64,000 bases of DNA, taken from DASXHZ01 sp036488085. Lineage in GTDB: Bacteria > Acidobacteriota > Thermoanaerobaculia > Gp7-AA8. Every line of letters starts with the position of its first letter. Position 1 is the first letter of the stretch. The position numbers and the translations under genes are program-made. The notes beneath the pieces were generated by a model. It ran no database searches. It was not told the DNA's origin and worked only from the letters and a program-made list of their open reading frames with translations. Shown here piece by piece: positions 17,503 to 24,394 of the stretch. The stretch lies in the NCBI GenBank assembly GCA_036488085.1, contig DASXHZ010000029.1:95762-159761 (forward strand), written 5' to 3'.

Positions 17503-17524
17503 GCGCAGACAAGAATGTCTGCGC
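17503..17524. repeat. Palindromic repeat, copy 2 (GCGCAGACA type)
   Basis: A 9-bp stem GCGCAGACA, loop AGAA, TGTCTGCGC. It is the second copy of the palindrome at 16403-16426 and lies in the 63-bp divergent gap between the selenoprotein gene and the amidohydrolase gene. Confidence 0.7.
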
Positions 17525-17538
17525 TCCACTATCTCTTG

Positions 17539-17544
17539 CATAAT
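17539..17544 (+). promoter_or_regulatory. Candidate -10 box, leaderless amidohydrolase start
   Basis: CATAAT lies 7 nt before the ATG at 17552. If it is the -10 element, transcription would begin at or next to the start codon. No Shine-Dalgarno is seen. Confidence 0.4.
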
Positions 17545-17551
17545 CCGGTGC

Positions 17552-19312
17552 ATGCGAATCGTCCGTGTGCTCATCATCGTCCTGTGCGCTCTTCCGTTGT
17601 TCGCTGACGATGGCGACATTGCGGCGGCGCGCACGCTCTTCGAGCGGAACCTGAACGCCATCCGGACGCGGGATCGCGACGCGTACCTCAACTCGTACCT
17701 GCACTCCGCCTCGCTGGCCCGCGGCGGGGCGCTCGGCTTCATCACCGGCTACGACGACTTCGCGAAAGGCGCCGGCGCGAACTGGCCGGACACCTTCGAC
17801 GCATCGGATCTGCACCTCGTCAGCGTGCAGCCCGGCGTGGTGTACGGGACGTACCGGTATCGCGTTCGGTACGGCGCCGAAGAGCACAGCGGGATCAGCG
17901 AGCGGCTCTTCGTGAAGACGAACGACGATTGGAAGATCGCGGTGACGGGAGCCGTCGATGCGCCGCTCGGAACGCCGGCACCGCCGCGCGCGATCGCCGG
18001 CGCGACGGTCATCGACGGCCGCGGCGGCGCGCCGATGCCGGACACGACGATCGTGCTGCGCGACGGGAAGATCGACTGCATCGGCTGCCCGATTCCGGAG
18101 GGCGTCACGACCATCGACGCACGCGGTATGTTCGTCACGCCGGGACTCATCGACGCGCACGTCCATTTCTCGCAGACCGGCTGGGCGGACGGACGCCCCG
18201 ACGCCCTCGACCTCCGCGCCGCGCATCCTTACGACCGGACGGAGGCCGAGCTGAAGACGAATCCGGAGCGGTTCGCGAAGTCGTACATCTGCTCCGGCGT
18301 GACATCGGTATTCGACGTCGGCGGCTATCCGTGGACGCTGAAGCTCGAAGAGCGCTTCGCGACCGACACGATGGCGCCGAACATCCATGCGGCCGGCCCG
18401 CTGCTCTCGACGCTCGATCATTGGCCGAATCTTCCCGGCGAACGGCAATTCATTCATCTAACGGACGAGGCGAGCGCGAAGGCGGGCGTCGACTACCTGA
18501 CATCGCAGGGCGCGCGGGCGATCAAGGTCTGGTACATCGTCAGTCGCGATCTGCCGGTCGGAAAATCGGAGCCGGCGGTGGCCGCCGCCGGTGCTGCCGC
18601 AAAGGCGCACGGCGTCCCGCTGATCGTCCACGCCACCGGGCTCGATGAGGCGAAGGCGGCGCTGCGCGCCGGGGCCAAGGTGCTCGTGCACAGCGTCGAG
18701 GACAAGCCGATCGACGACGAGTTCATCACGCTCGCGAGGCGGAACGGCACGATCCTCATCCCGACGCTCACGGTCCTCGACGGTTACATGCGAATGCACG
18801 AGTCGGTCGTCGACCGCAAGCCGCCGGTCATCGACGATCCGAACCACTGCGTCGACAAGTCGACGATCGCGAAGCTGAACGAGACCGCGAACGTCGATCC
18901 GAAGCTGGCGTCGGGCTACAACGTCGCCCGCGCCCAAGCACGCTCCGCGAACACCGCCAAGATCATGGCGGCGAACCTGAAGCGCCTCCTGGCGGCCGGA
19001 ATCCCGATCGCCACCGGCACCGACGCCGGCAACCCCCTCACCCTCCACGGCGCCGCGATTTACCGTGAAATGGACCAGATGCAGGCGGATGGCATGTCCC
19101 CACTGGAGGTCATCACCTCATCGACCCTCATCGCCTCCCGAGCGATGGGCCTAGACGCGCGGGTTGGAACCATCGAAAAAGGGAAAGACGCCGATCTCGT
19201 CATCCTCTCCGCCGATCCGTCGAAGGACGTGGCTAACTTCAGGAAAGCAAAGTACGTTGTCCGTGCGGGGGTGGTACGCACGATCGATGAGTTGAGCGCG
19301 ATGGCCCAGTAA
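17552..19312 (+). CDS. Secreted amidohydrolase with N-terminal NTF2-like domain
   Basis: A 586-residue protein. A signal peptide (MRIVRVLIIVLCALPLFADD) is followed by a ~125-residue NTF2-like/DUF4440-type domain (residues ~22-145, ending ERLFVKTNDDWKIAVTGAVDAP). An imidazolonepropionase-like amidohydrolase makes up the rest. Metal motifs are GLIDAHVHFSQ (~residue 198), a Lys in AIKVWYIV, VHATGL, LVHSVEDKP and the Asp in ATGTDAGNP. The C-terminal beta domain reads GTIEKGKDADLVILSADP. The two-domain fusion is unusual. It likely acts in the periplasm on a cyclic amide or dipeptide. Confidence 0.88.
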   Translation: MRIVRVLIIVLCALPLFADDGDIAAARTLFERNLNAIRTRDRDAYLNSYLHSASLARGGALGFITGYDDFAKGAGANWPDTFDASDLHLVSVQPGVVYGTYRYRVRYGAEEHSGISERLFVKTNDDWKIAVTGAVDAPLGTPAPPRAIAGATVIDGRGGAPMPDTTIVLRDGKIDCIGCPIPEGVTTIDARGMFVTPGLIDAHVHFSQTGWADGRPDALDLRAAHPYDRTEAELKTNPERFAKSYICSGVTSVFDVGGYPWTLKLEERFATDTMAPNIHAAGPLLSTLDHWPNLPGERQFIHLTDEASAKAGVDYLTSQGARAIKVWYIVSRDLPVGKSEPAVAAAGAAAKAHGVPLIVHATGLDEAKAALRAGAKVLVHSVEDKPIDDEFITLARRNGTILIPTLTVLDGYMRMHESVVDRKPPVIDDPNHCVDKSTIAKLNETANVDPKLASGYNVARAQARSANTAKIMAANLKRLLAAGIPIATGTDAGNPLTLHGAAIYREMDQMQADGMSPLEVITSSTLIASRAMGLDARVGTIEKGKDADLVILSADPSKDVANFRKAKYVVRAGVVRTIDELSAMAQ

Positions 19313-19329
19313 CTTAGGGAACTGCTGAA

Positions 19330-19602
19330 CTGCTGCATCCAAGGATGCAACATGCACTTCGATCGAAGTGCACTGCTGTTCGATCGAGGTGCAGTGCACT
19401 TCGAATGAAGCGCATGTCACATCCATGGATGTGCTACCCCACTTCGATCGAAGTCACGCGCACTTCGATCGAAGTGACTTGCTGTTCGATCGAAGTGCAA
19501 TGCGCTTCGATCGAAGCGACGTGCAATGCGATCGAAGCGACATGCGCTTCGTTCGAAGCAACATGCTATTCGAACGAAGTGCTCGTCACGTCGATCGAAG
19601 TC
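19330..19602. repeat. Tandem array of thirteen 21-bp palindromic units
   Basis: Thirteen units of exactly 21 bp. The commonest core is the palindrome CACTTCGATCGAAGTG. Several units keep the palindrome with a different sequence, for example GCATCC/GGATGC in unit 1, CACATCCATGGATGTG in unit 5 and GCTTCGTTCGAAGC in unit 11. Because 21 is a multiple of three and the units are self-complementary, both strands stay open and would encode heptapeptide repeats such as TSIEVTC. No start signal supports translation. Confidence 0.9.
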
Positions 19603-19620
19603 GCCGAGGTCTGTACCGGC

Positions 19621-19815
19621 TCAGCCGTCTGTGAGCGGCCAGACGCCTTCCCAGGATGCGAGCTGACGCCGGCGACGGATCATTGGAAGTGTTGCCTTCT
19701 GTAGCTCGATCACCTAACGGACCTTCTCCGGATTGCTCATCGCGATGCGCTCAGCACGCAAGCTCTGTTTTCCAGCGCGAAGCCGCTCCATCAGCTCAGA
19801 GACTTGTGTCGTCAT
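19621..19815 (-). pseudogene. Small hypothetical gene broken by an in-frame TAG
   Basis: The frame reads MTTQVSELMERLRAGKQSLRAERIAMSNPEKVR, then TAG (19714-19716), then VIELQKATLPMIRRRRQLASWEGVWPLTDG in the same frame, 64 codons in all. Where the stop lies, a Gln (CAG) would continue the pattern KVRQVIELQK, so one C-to-T change explains it. A downstream GTG could in principle restart. The ATG overlaps the stop of the upstream 54-residue ORF (ATGA). Family not named with confidence. Confidence 0.5.
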
Positions 19816-19976
19816 GAGGGTAAGCGGACGTGATAGCGCCGCACCAAGTCGTCGAGCAACGTGCGATCCAGTTGCGCCTCTTCCAGAAGTTGCGCGGCGC
19901 GGGCCACTCTCTTCTGCGTGCGAGCCGAGCCGGTGAGCGACGGAGCGATCAGGAATTCAGGACGGATCACGCGCAT
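19812..19976 (-). CDS. Small hypothetical ORF upstream of the broken gene
   Basis: A 54-residue ORF from ATG 19976, ending LLEEAQLDRTLLDDLVRRYHVRLPS. It overlaps the next small gene by ATGA, as coupled genes do. The acidic-basic helix at the end resembles the C-terminal part of nucleotidyltransferase or toxin-antitoxin-type proteins, so it may be a remnant of a larger gene. I do not recognise a function. Confidence 0.35.
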   Translation of the reverse strand: MRVIRPEFLIAPSLTGSARTQKRVARAAQLLEEAQLDRTLLDDLVRRYHVRLPS

Positions 19977-20051
19977 CGGTTGTTCGTCGCTCGAATGTTA
20001 CGCCGCTTCAGTAGCAATCCCGTGGCTTAGAATCGGCACGTTCGACTGACG

Positions 20052-20321
20052 ATGACCGACGACCCGCGCGAGACGTTCGAGTGGCTCGGCAACGAGTACG
20101 CGCAGGCGTTGCAGGCGCTGAGGGCGATCGAGAACCAGGCGTCGACGATCGTGGCGTTCGGCGGTTCCGACGATCTCCGCACGTACATCGACCAGTTCAT
20201 CGCCATGGCGACGCAGACACGGGGCGTCGCCGAGGAGAAGGGCGAGGCGCACTTCGTCGAGTGGTTCAGTGAGCTGATCGCAAAGGCCGAGGCGCTGCGG
20301 ACGGCGGTGGTTCGCGACTAA
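20052..20321 (+). CDS. Small hypothetical helical protein
   Basis: An 89-residue, acidic, probably all-helical cytosolic protein (MTDDPRETFEWLGNEYAQAL, later FVEWFSELIAKAEALRTAV). No family recognised. A TAGAAT box lies 17 nt before the ATG. Its stop TAA forms part of the TAAAAT that precedes the M20 peptidase gene 10 bp downstream. Confidence 0.6.
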   Translation: MTDDPRETFEWLGNEYAQALQALRAIENQASTIVAFGGSDDLRTYIDQFIAMATQTRGVAEEKGEAHFVEWFSELIAKAEALRTAVVRD

Positions 20322-20324
20322 AAT
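20319..20324 (+). promoter_or_regulatory. Candidate -10 box, leaderless M20 gene
   Basis: TAAAAT ends 7 nt before the ATG at 20332 and shares its first bases with the preceding stop codon. A leaderless or nearly leaderless transcript would result; no Shine-Dalgarno is visible. Confidence 0.35.
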
Positions 20325-20331
20325 CGCGGCG

Positions 20332-21630
20332 ATGATCCGCCCGCTTGCGATTGGAGTCGTCACCCTCATGACCGCTACCCTCTCCGCTGCCACCCCTGAT
20401 CTGGATAAACGCATCGACACCGCGGCGGCGCACGTCGAGTCCTCCGTCATCGCCTGCCGGCGCGACATCCACCAGCATCCGGAGCTCGGCAACCGCGAGT
20501 TCCGCACGTCCAAGCTCGTCGCCGACAAGCTGAAATCGCTCGGCATCGAGGTGAAGACGCCGATCGCGCACACCGGCGTCGTCGGCATCCTCCACGGCGG
20601 AAAGCCGGGCCGTGTCGTCGCGCTGCGCGCCGACATGGACGCCCTCCCCGTCGTCGAGCAGGTCGACCTGCCGTTCAAGTCGACCGTTCGCACGCAGTTC
20701 AACGGGCAGGACGTCGGCGTCATGCATGCCTGCGGACACGACGCGCACGTCGCGATCCTCCTCGGCGTCGCCGAGGTGCTCGCCGGAATCAAGAACGAGC
20801 TTCCCGGCACCGTCGTCTTCCTCTTCCAGCCGGCAGAAGAAGGCGCGCCCGAGGGGGAGGAAGGCGGCGCCGCGCTGATGGTCAAGGAGGGGGCGCTCGA
20901 CAATCCGAAAGTCGGCGCCGTCTTCGGCCTCCACGTCACCTCGCGATATCCGGTGCAGACGATCGCCTACCGCTCCGGCGCGGAGCTAGCGGCGGTCGAC
21001 TCGTTCAAGATCGTCGTCCACGGCAAGCAGACCCACGGCGCGTATCCCTGGCTCGGCGTCGATCCGATCGTCGTGGCGTCGCAGATCGTCCTCGGACTAC
21101 AGACCATCCCGTCGCGCCAGCTCGACGTCTCGCTCGCCCCGTCGATCGTGACCGTCGGCGCGATCAAAGGCGGCGTCCGAAACAACATCATCCCCGACAC
21201 CGTCGAGATGCTCGGCACCATCCGCTCGCTCGACGAGAAGATGCGCGAGGACATCCACGCGCGCATCAAACGGACCGCCGAGGACATCGCGAAGGCCGGC
21301 GGCGCAACGGCGGACGTGGCGATCACGACCGGCTACCCGATCACCTACAACGACCCGGCGCTCACGCAGAAGATGGTCCCAACCCTCGAGCGCATCGCCG
21401 GCGCGAAGAACGTTTCAATCGTGAACCCAACCCTCGGCGCCGAGGACTTTTCGTTCTACCAGGAGAAAGTGCCCGGCCTCTTCTTCTGGCTCGGAACGCG
21501 GCCTACGAACCAGACCGCCGAGGAGGCCGCATCGAACCACTCGCCGCTGTTCTACGTCGATGAGTCGGGGCTACCGCTCGGGATTCGCGCGATGTCGCAC
21601 GTGGCGGTCGACTACCTGACCGCGAAATGA
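20332..21630 (+). CDS. Secreted M20-family amidohydrolase/carboxypeptidase
   Basis: A 432-residue M20D-type metallohydrolase with an N-terminal signal peptide (MIRPLAIGVVTLMTATLSAA). Motifs in order are RRDIHQHPELGNREF, LRADMDALPVVE, MHACGHDAHVAILLG with the metal His/Asp, FLFQPAEEGAPEGEEGG with catalytic Glu, GLHVTSRYPV, a dimerisation domain (HGKQTHGAYPWLGVDP) and GAEDFSFY near the end. The family hydrolyses N-acyl amino acids or related amides; here it would work in the periplasm. Confidence 0.92.
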   Translation: MIRPLAIGVVTLMTATLSAATPDLDKRIDTAAAHVESSVIACRRDIHQHPELGNREFRTSKLVADKLKSLGIEVKTPIAHTGVVGILHGGKPGRVVALRADMDALPVVEQVDLPFKSTVRTQFNGQDVGVMHACGHDAHVAILLGVAEVLAGIKNELPGTVVFLFQPAEEGAPEGEEGGAALMVKEGALDNPKVGAVFGLHVTSRYPVQTIAYRSGAELAAVDSFKIVVHGKQTHGAYPWLGVDPIVVASQIVLGLQTIPSRQLDVSLAPSIVTVGAIKGGVRNNIIPDTVEMLGTIRSLDEKMREDIHARIKRTAEDIAKAGGATADVAITTGYPITYNDPALTQKMVPTLERIAGAKNVSIVNPTLGAEDFSFYQEKVPGLFFWLGTRPTNQTAEEAASNHSPLFYVDESGLPLGIRAMSHVAVDYLTAK

Positions 21631-21656
21631 CGTGGGGGCGGGCTGAGTTGCGGCGT

Positions 21657-21715
21657 GTAGACAACGGCGGCTCGGAACCGTAACGCAGCACCACCGCGTT
21701 TGCCGTCTGTTGTGC
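21657..21715 (-). repeat. Weak attC-like inverted structure
   Basis: Directly behind the stop of the 76-residue minus-strand gene. On the minus strand GCACAAC, AGA, CGGC mirrors GCCG, CC, GTTGTCT with a variable centre of ~30 nt. The bipartite arms resemble an integron attC site but match the core consensus (RYYYAAC/GTTRRRY) poorly. Confidence 0.25.
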
Positions 21716-21946
21716 TCACCACGACTCCACAAGATCTTTGGCTTCTTTAAGGCCCAAGCCGGTCTTCTCGCGCACCAATTTGATGGCGTTGATCTTCTTG
21801 CCTGCGGCGGTCAGCGCTCTGGCCTCCGCGTGCCATGCTTCCCAGGGTGCGCCGCGTGCAGGTTCCGGCTGTCCACATGCAGGACACGTTGCGGCCTCGT
21901 CGCTAATGCGAGCCTTGCAACAACGACAAAGCGTAAGTGTGGCCAT
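21716..21946 (-). CDS. Zinc-ribbon protein with L7/L12 C-terminal-like motif
   Basis: About 76 residues from MATLTLCRCCKARIS; an in-frame start 12 codons earlier is possible. A CxxC...CxxC zinc ribbon (CRCC and CPAC) is followed by KKINAIKLVREKTGLGLKEAKDLVESW, which closely copies the ribosomal L7/L12 C-terminal domain motif that binds translation factors. Such small fusions occur scattered in bacteria; role unknown. It stands alone on the minus strand between attC-like structures. Confidence 0.7.
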   Translation of the reverse strand: MATLTLCRCCKARISDEAATCPACGQPEPARGAPWEAWHAEARALTAAGKKINAIKLVREKTGLGLKEAKDLVESW

Positions 21947-22004
21947 GCCAATATCGGAGGAACGTCGAGATATCTGCGGCATTCTCGCACGATCATGTCA
22001 GTCG

Positions 22005-22099
22005 GCCCAACGACCTTTCGCTCAGCCGCCAAGCGGCCTTCACGGGCCAACACCTGACGCGGGGATTTGCAAAGCGGGCGGCGCAGCGAAAGGTTAGCC
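22005..22099 (-). repeat. Candidate integron attC site
   Basis: Ninety-five bp bounded on the minus strand by GGCTAAC (6 of 7 to RYYYAAC) and GTTGGGC (7 of 7 to GTTRRRY). The arms CTTTCGCTGCGCCGCC and GGCGGCTGAGCGAAAG are complementary at 14 of 16 positions, with a 3-nt asymmetric spacer on one side and a ~46-nt centre. The element sits 82 bp after one minus-strand gene and ~60 bp before the next, the position expected between cassettes. Confidence 0.45.
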
Positions 22100-22180
22100 G
22101 GCGGGATGCTCAAGAGCGGATGGCGAGATGGGTTGATGGAACCAAAGGCGGCGGTCGGCCCGTTTCAGTTACGCCGAAGA

Positions 22181-22690
22181 TCAGGGTTGAACGCGGGATG
22201 CTGGCAAGACCTCGCTCGAGATCAGCTCGAGGTGACGGCCGTTCCACGCGAAGGCGTCTTTCTCGGAACCGTCGTCGCATGCTGCGCAACTGGCGTGCGC
22301 ACGCGTCACATACAGATGCCGATGCGCAATTTGGATGCGGCCGATGCTTCCATTGCCTCGATCCCCGCCGGCAAATCGGCCGATCAATTGCGGCTGACCG
22401 TCACGCATTTGATAAACAAAGCCTGCTGAGTGCGACCCGTTGCCTAGCCTGAAGACCGCGGCCAGAACTATCGCCACTTCAGGATCGCCGTCGCCGGTGA
22501 GGTCCCCGAAGGCGATAGGGCCCAGACCAACGCAGACATCGCGCCCGGGAGGCGAGCAGTATTCACCATTCCTTAGCGGTACGGACCGGAGACCGGCGAA
22601 ACTTGGATACGTGAAGTTTTCGAGATCGACGTCTTTGATCGAGCGAGCGGCTCCGATTGCGAGTAGGAAAGTGAGCAAGATGCTTTTCAT
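22181..22690 (-). CDS. Secreted hypothetical protein with FG-GAP/VCBS-like motif
   Basis: A 169-residue protein with a signal peptide (MKSILLTFLLAIGAARS). The motif AFGDLTGDGDPEVAIVL (~residues 59-75) resembles the calcium-binding DxTGDGxxD turn of FG-GAP repeats. Four or more Cys could form disulfides. Its ATG overlaps an open frame upstream (ATGA), but that frame shows no protein-like composition. It stands between attC-like structures, so it may be a captured cassette. Confidence 0.6.
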   Translation of the reverse strand: MKSILLTFLLAIGAARSIKDVDLENFTYPSFAGLRSVPLRNGEYCSPPGRDVCVGLGPIAFGDLTGDGDPEVAIVLAAVFRLGNGSHSAGFVYQMRDGQPQLIGRFAGGDRGNGSIGRIQIAHRHLYVTRAHASCAACDDGSEKDAFAWNGRHLELISSEVLPASRVQP

Positions 22691-22996
22691 GTCGCCGCCA
22701 CGTGCGTCTGGCCAACTCTGTATTCGACTCTACGCCACCCTCTCCCACCTTCCCGGCATTCGGACAGCTTACGCTGTGATCTTGTAATCGGCAGCGTCGC
22801 CGGCCTCTTAGCAGCGTGGGACAGACTGGTTGCGAGGGTTGCGCGGCGAACGGCGCCGCCCGTTCGGCCGGAACCGGCTCGTTGGCCATGCGGTTTCTGA
22901 GTTAATTCAGGAACTGACCGCACCAGCAAGCACCATTCGAAGCAGCTCGCAGCGCCCATGCGGCCGCCACGCCAATTTCCTCGAACGAAGCGTGTG
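22691..22996. other. Non-coding stretch, no gene supported
   Basis: About 306 bp between two small minus-strand genes. Open frames here lack protein-like composition. It holds a GC-rich imperfect palindrome near 22840-22890. A short motif, AATACAGAGTTGGC on the minus strand, lies just before the 22690 start; a near copy precedes the 23352 start, with the ACAGAGT core at the same distance from the ATG in both. Confidence 0.5.
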
Positions 22997-23352
22997 TCAT
23001 TGCGGCAAGAAGGGCCGATGGAGGACAAGCACCACAGCGACCCGCCCCGCGAGGATGATTAGAAGCGCGACCGCGAACTGAGCCCAGCCCGGAACGGAGA
23101 GGCCGGCTGTTTCTGGAGCAGCGTCGCGGTTAGAGGGCAGGCGGCAATGCCGGAGAACATCGCGAACCATCCGTTGGTGACGGGAAGCGGCCCTTCGTGA
23201 ATGAGGAGCGCCAGGCCGCCAATGCCCGCGACAAGGGCCCACGTCCAGCCTGCAAGCCAGACGAGTACGACGCCGATCGTCTTCGTTTTGCCTTCTCGCA
23301 GTGACGCCAAACAGCCCGCGAGCCAGACGAGTGCGAAGCAGATCATCTTCAT
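22997..23352 (-). pseudogene. Small integral membrane protein, frameshifted
   Basis: From ATG 23352 the frame reads MKMICFALVWLAGCLASLRE, then VVLVWLAGWTWALVAGIGGL and FAMFSGIAACPLTATLLQK, then becomes unnatural and stops at 23059. One frame over, TAGLSVPGWAQFAVALLIILAGRVAVVLVLHRPFLPQ continues as a good transmembrane segment to 22997. One missing A in the run at CAGAAACAG would restore a ~118-residue protein with about four helices. The first ~66 bp of the gene are an imperfect tandem duplication. Confidence 0.5.
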
Positions 23353-23582
23353 TTTGCGTTAGCCCAGTGACGCCCGACTCTGTATTGGGCGAATCTTTCC
23401 ACGACCGATGGAGAGCGTTCAATCGTCACGGGCGTCCCATCGTTGAGCGATCCGGCGGCGCAGTGCGGGAACGCGATTTCGCGTCCGAACGCCGTAGCGG
23501 CGCAGTCGAATGCCGCGACGGCACAGGTTGATGCATCCGCCGGCACGATCCGATGGGGCGACGCCGCACCATGATCCAGCCG

Positions 23583-23735
23583 GCGACGCATTGCGACGAG
23601 GGCAGCGACGGGTTGCGTCGTCGCGACGACGCGATGCGGCGTGGACGACGACGGCCTGCGGCGCGGCGACGTCGCAGTGCGACGCGGACGACGACGCGTT
23701 GCGGCGTGGCGACGACGCACTGCGACAAGTTCGGC
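23583..23735. repeat. Degenerate 21-22-bp GC-rich tandem repeats
   Basis: Successive units built on CGACGACGC and TGCGGCG recur at spacings of 22, 21, 22 and 21 bp, with more degenerate copies upstream. This is the only recognisable content of the 538-bp gene-free stretch 23353-23891, apart from the palindromic element at its right end. Open frames on both strands are low-complexity Arg/Asp-rich and are not considered genes. Confidence 0.55.
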
Positions 23736-23813
23736 GGCGGGGCGGGGCGTAGGTTCATTCGGGTGAGGCACTTCCGCGTCGGGGTGGGATGCGCGCTCGT
23801 TCGACGGGGTTGG

Positions 23814-23889
23814 CGCCACGTTTGCGCGAGATGCACGCCCCTCACCCGGCGTCGCTGCGCTCCGCCACGCTCTCCCGCAGGGAGAGGGT
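23814..23889. repeat. Palindromic element related to the 46.3 kb repeat
   Basis: It begins with GCGAGATGCACGCCCCTCAC and ends with the palindrome CTCTCCCGCAGGGAGAG. The first part is nearly identical to the left end of the 132-bp element at 46285-46416. Here it is a single half, and its GGAGAGGG end supplies a Shine-Dalgarno-like sequence to the TTG start at 23892. Confidence 0.65.
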
Positions 23890-23891
23890 GA

Positions 23892-24281
23892 TTGACCGAG
23901 CAACTGCGCGCCCTCAAGTCGCAGGTCGAGGAGGCGACGCCGCTGTCGAAAGAGCAGCGCGCATTGCTGAAGGCGCGCACGCGGAGACAGCCGCCGCACA
24001 TCGTCGAGGCTTCGATCAACGTGATCGGGACGTCGGCGACCATCGCCGACGCGGTCGGGCAGCCGCTCGATCAAGTCCGGCGGTTGCAGGTCGAGGCGAT
24101 CGGCTGGGACGCCGCCGCGGACGAGCTGCGCACGTTCTTGAAGGCGCTCGAGAGCGCGAGCGTCGTTCGCCGGGAGCGGCTCGCATTCATCGGAGCCCAG
24201 GCGTACTCGTTCGGAGCGCAGCTCGTCAAAGATCCGGCGAATGCCGATCTACTGCCGCAGGTCGAGGAGATCAAGCGCTGA
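23892..24281 (+). CDS. Conserved-looking hypothetical cytosolic protein
   Basis: A 129-residue, mostly helical protein from a TTG start (MTEQLRALKSQVEEATPLSKEQRALLKARTRR). No signal peptide or membrane helix. Balanced composition and codon use suggest a real gene; function unknown. The ribosome-binding sequence seems to come from the palindromic repeat immediately upstream, so expression may depend on that insertion. Confidence 0.55.
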   Translation: MTEQLRALKSQVEEATPLSKEQRALLKARTRRQPPHIVEASINVIGTSATIADAVGQPLDQVRRLQVEAIGWDAAADELRTFLKALESASVVRRERLAFIGAQAYSFGAQLVKDPANADLLPQVEEIKR

Positions 24282-24344
24282 AGGCTCTCGCGCGGCGGAA
24301 GAAGACGCAGTCCGCCTCCGCGGCAATAACCGGAAAAGAAACGG

Positions 24345-24374
24345 ACCTGGGCGCGCTCGCAGGCGCGCCCAGGT
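24345..24374 (+). other. Perfect 12-bp hairpin before the PPC-domain gene
   Basis: ACCTGGGCGCGC, loop TCGCAG, GCGCGCCCAGGT. It lies 20 bp before the ATG at 24395 and 63 bp after the preceding stop. No T-run follows on either strand, so it is not a canonical terminator; it may be a transcript-end or leader structure. Confidence 0.5.
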
Positions 24375-24394
24375 CGAAGGTGTATCGTGAGCCG

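Noticed and set aside
19330..19602. CRISPR array
   Set aside because: Units are contiguous 21-bp palindromes without unique spacers, and there are no cas genes nearby.
19345..19704. 119-codon frame with TSIEV heptapeptide repeats
   Set aside because: It results from the 21-bp palindromic array; equally open frames exist on both strands, and there is no start signal or non-repeat domain.
23349..24074. 241-codon minus-strand frame ending with ATGA before the small membrane gene
   Set aside because: Composition is Arg/Pro/Ala shadow over repeats and the opposite-strand gene; only the last few residues look protein-like.
24345..24374. Rho-independent terminator
   Set aside because: Strong stem but no T-run on either strand.
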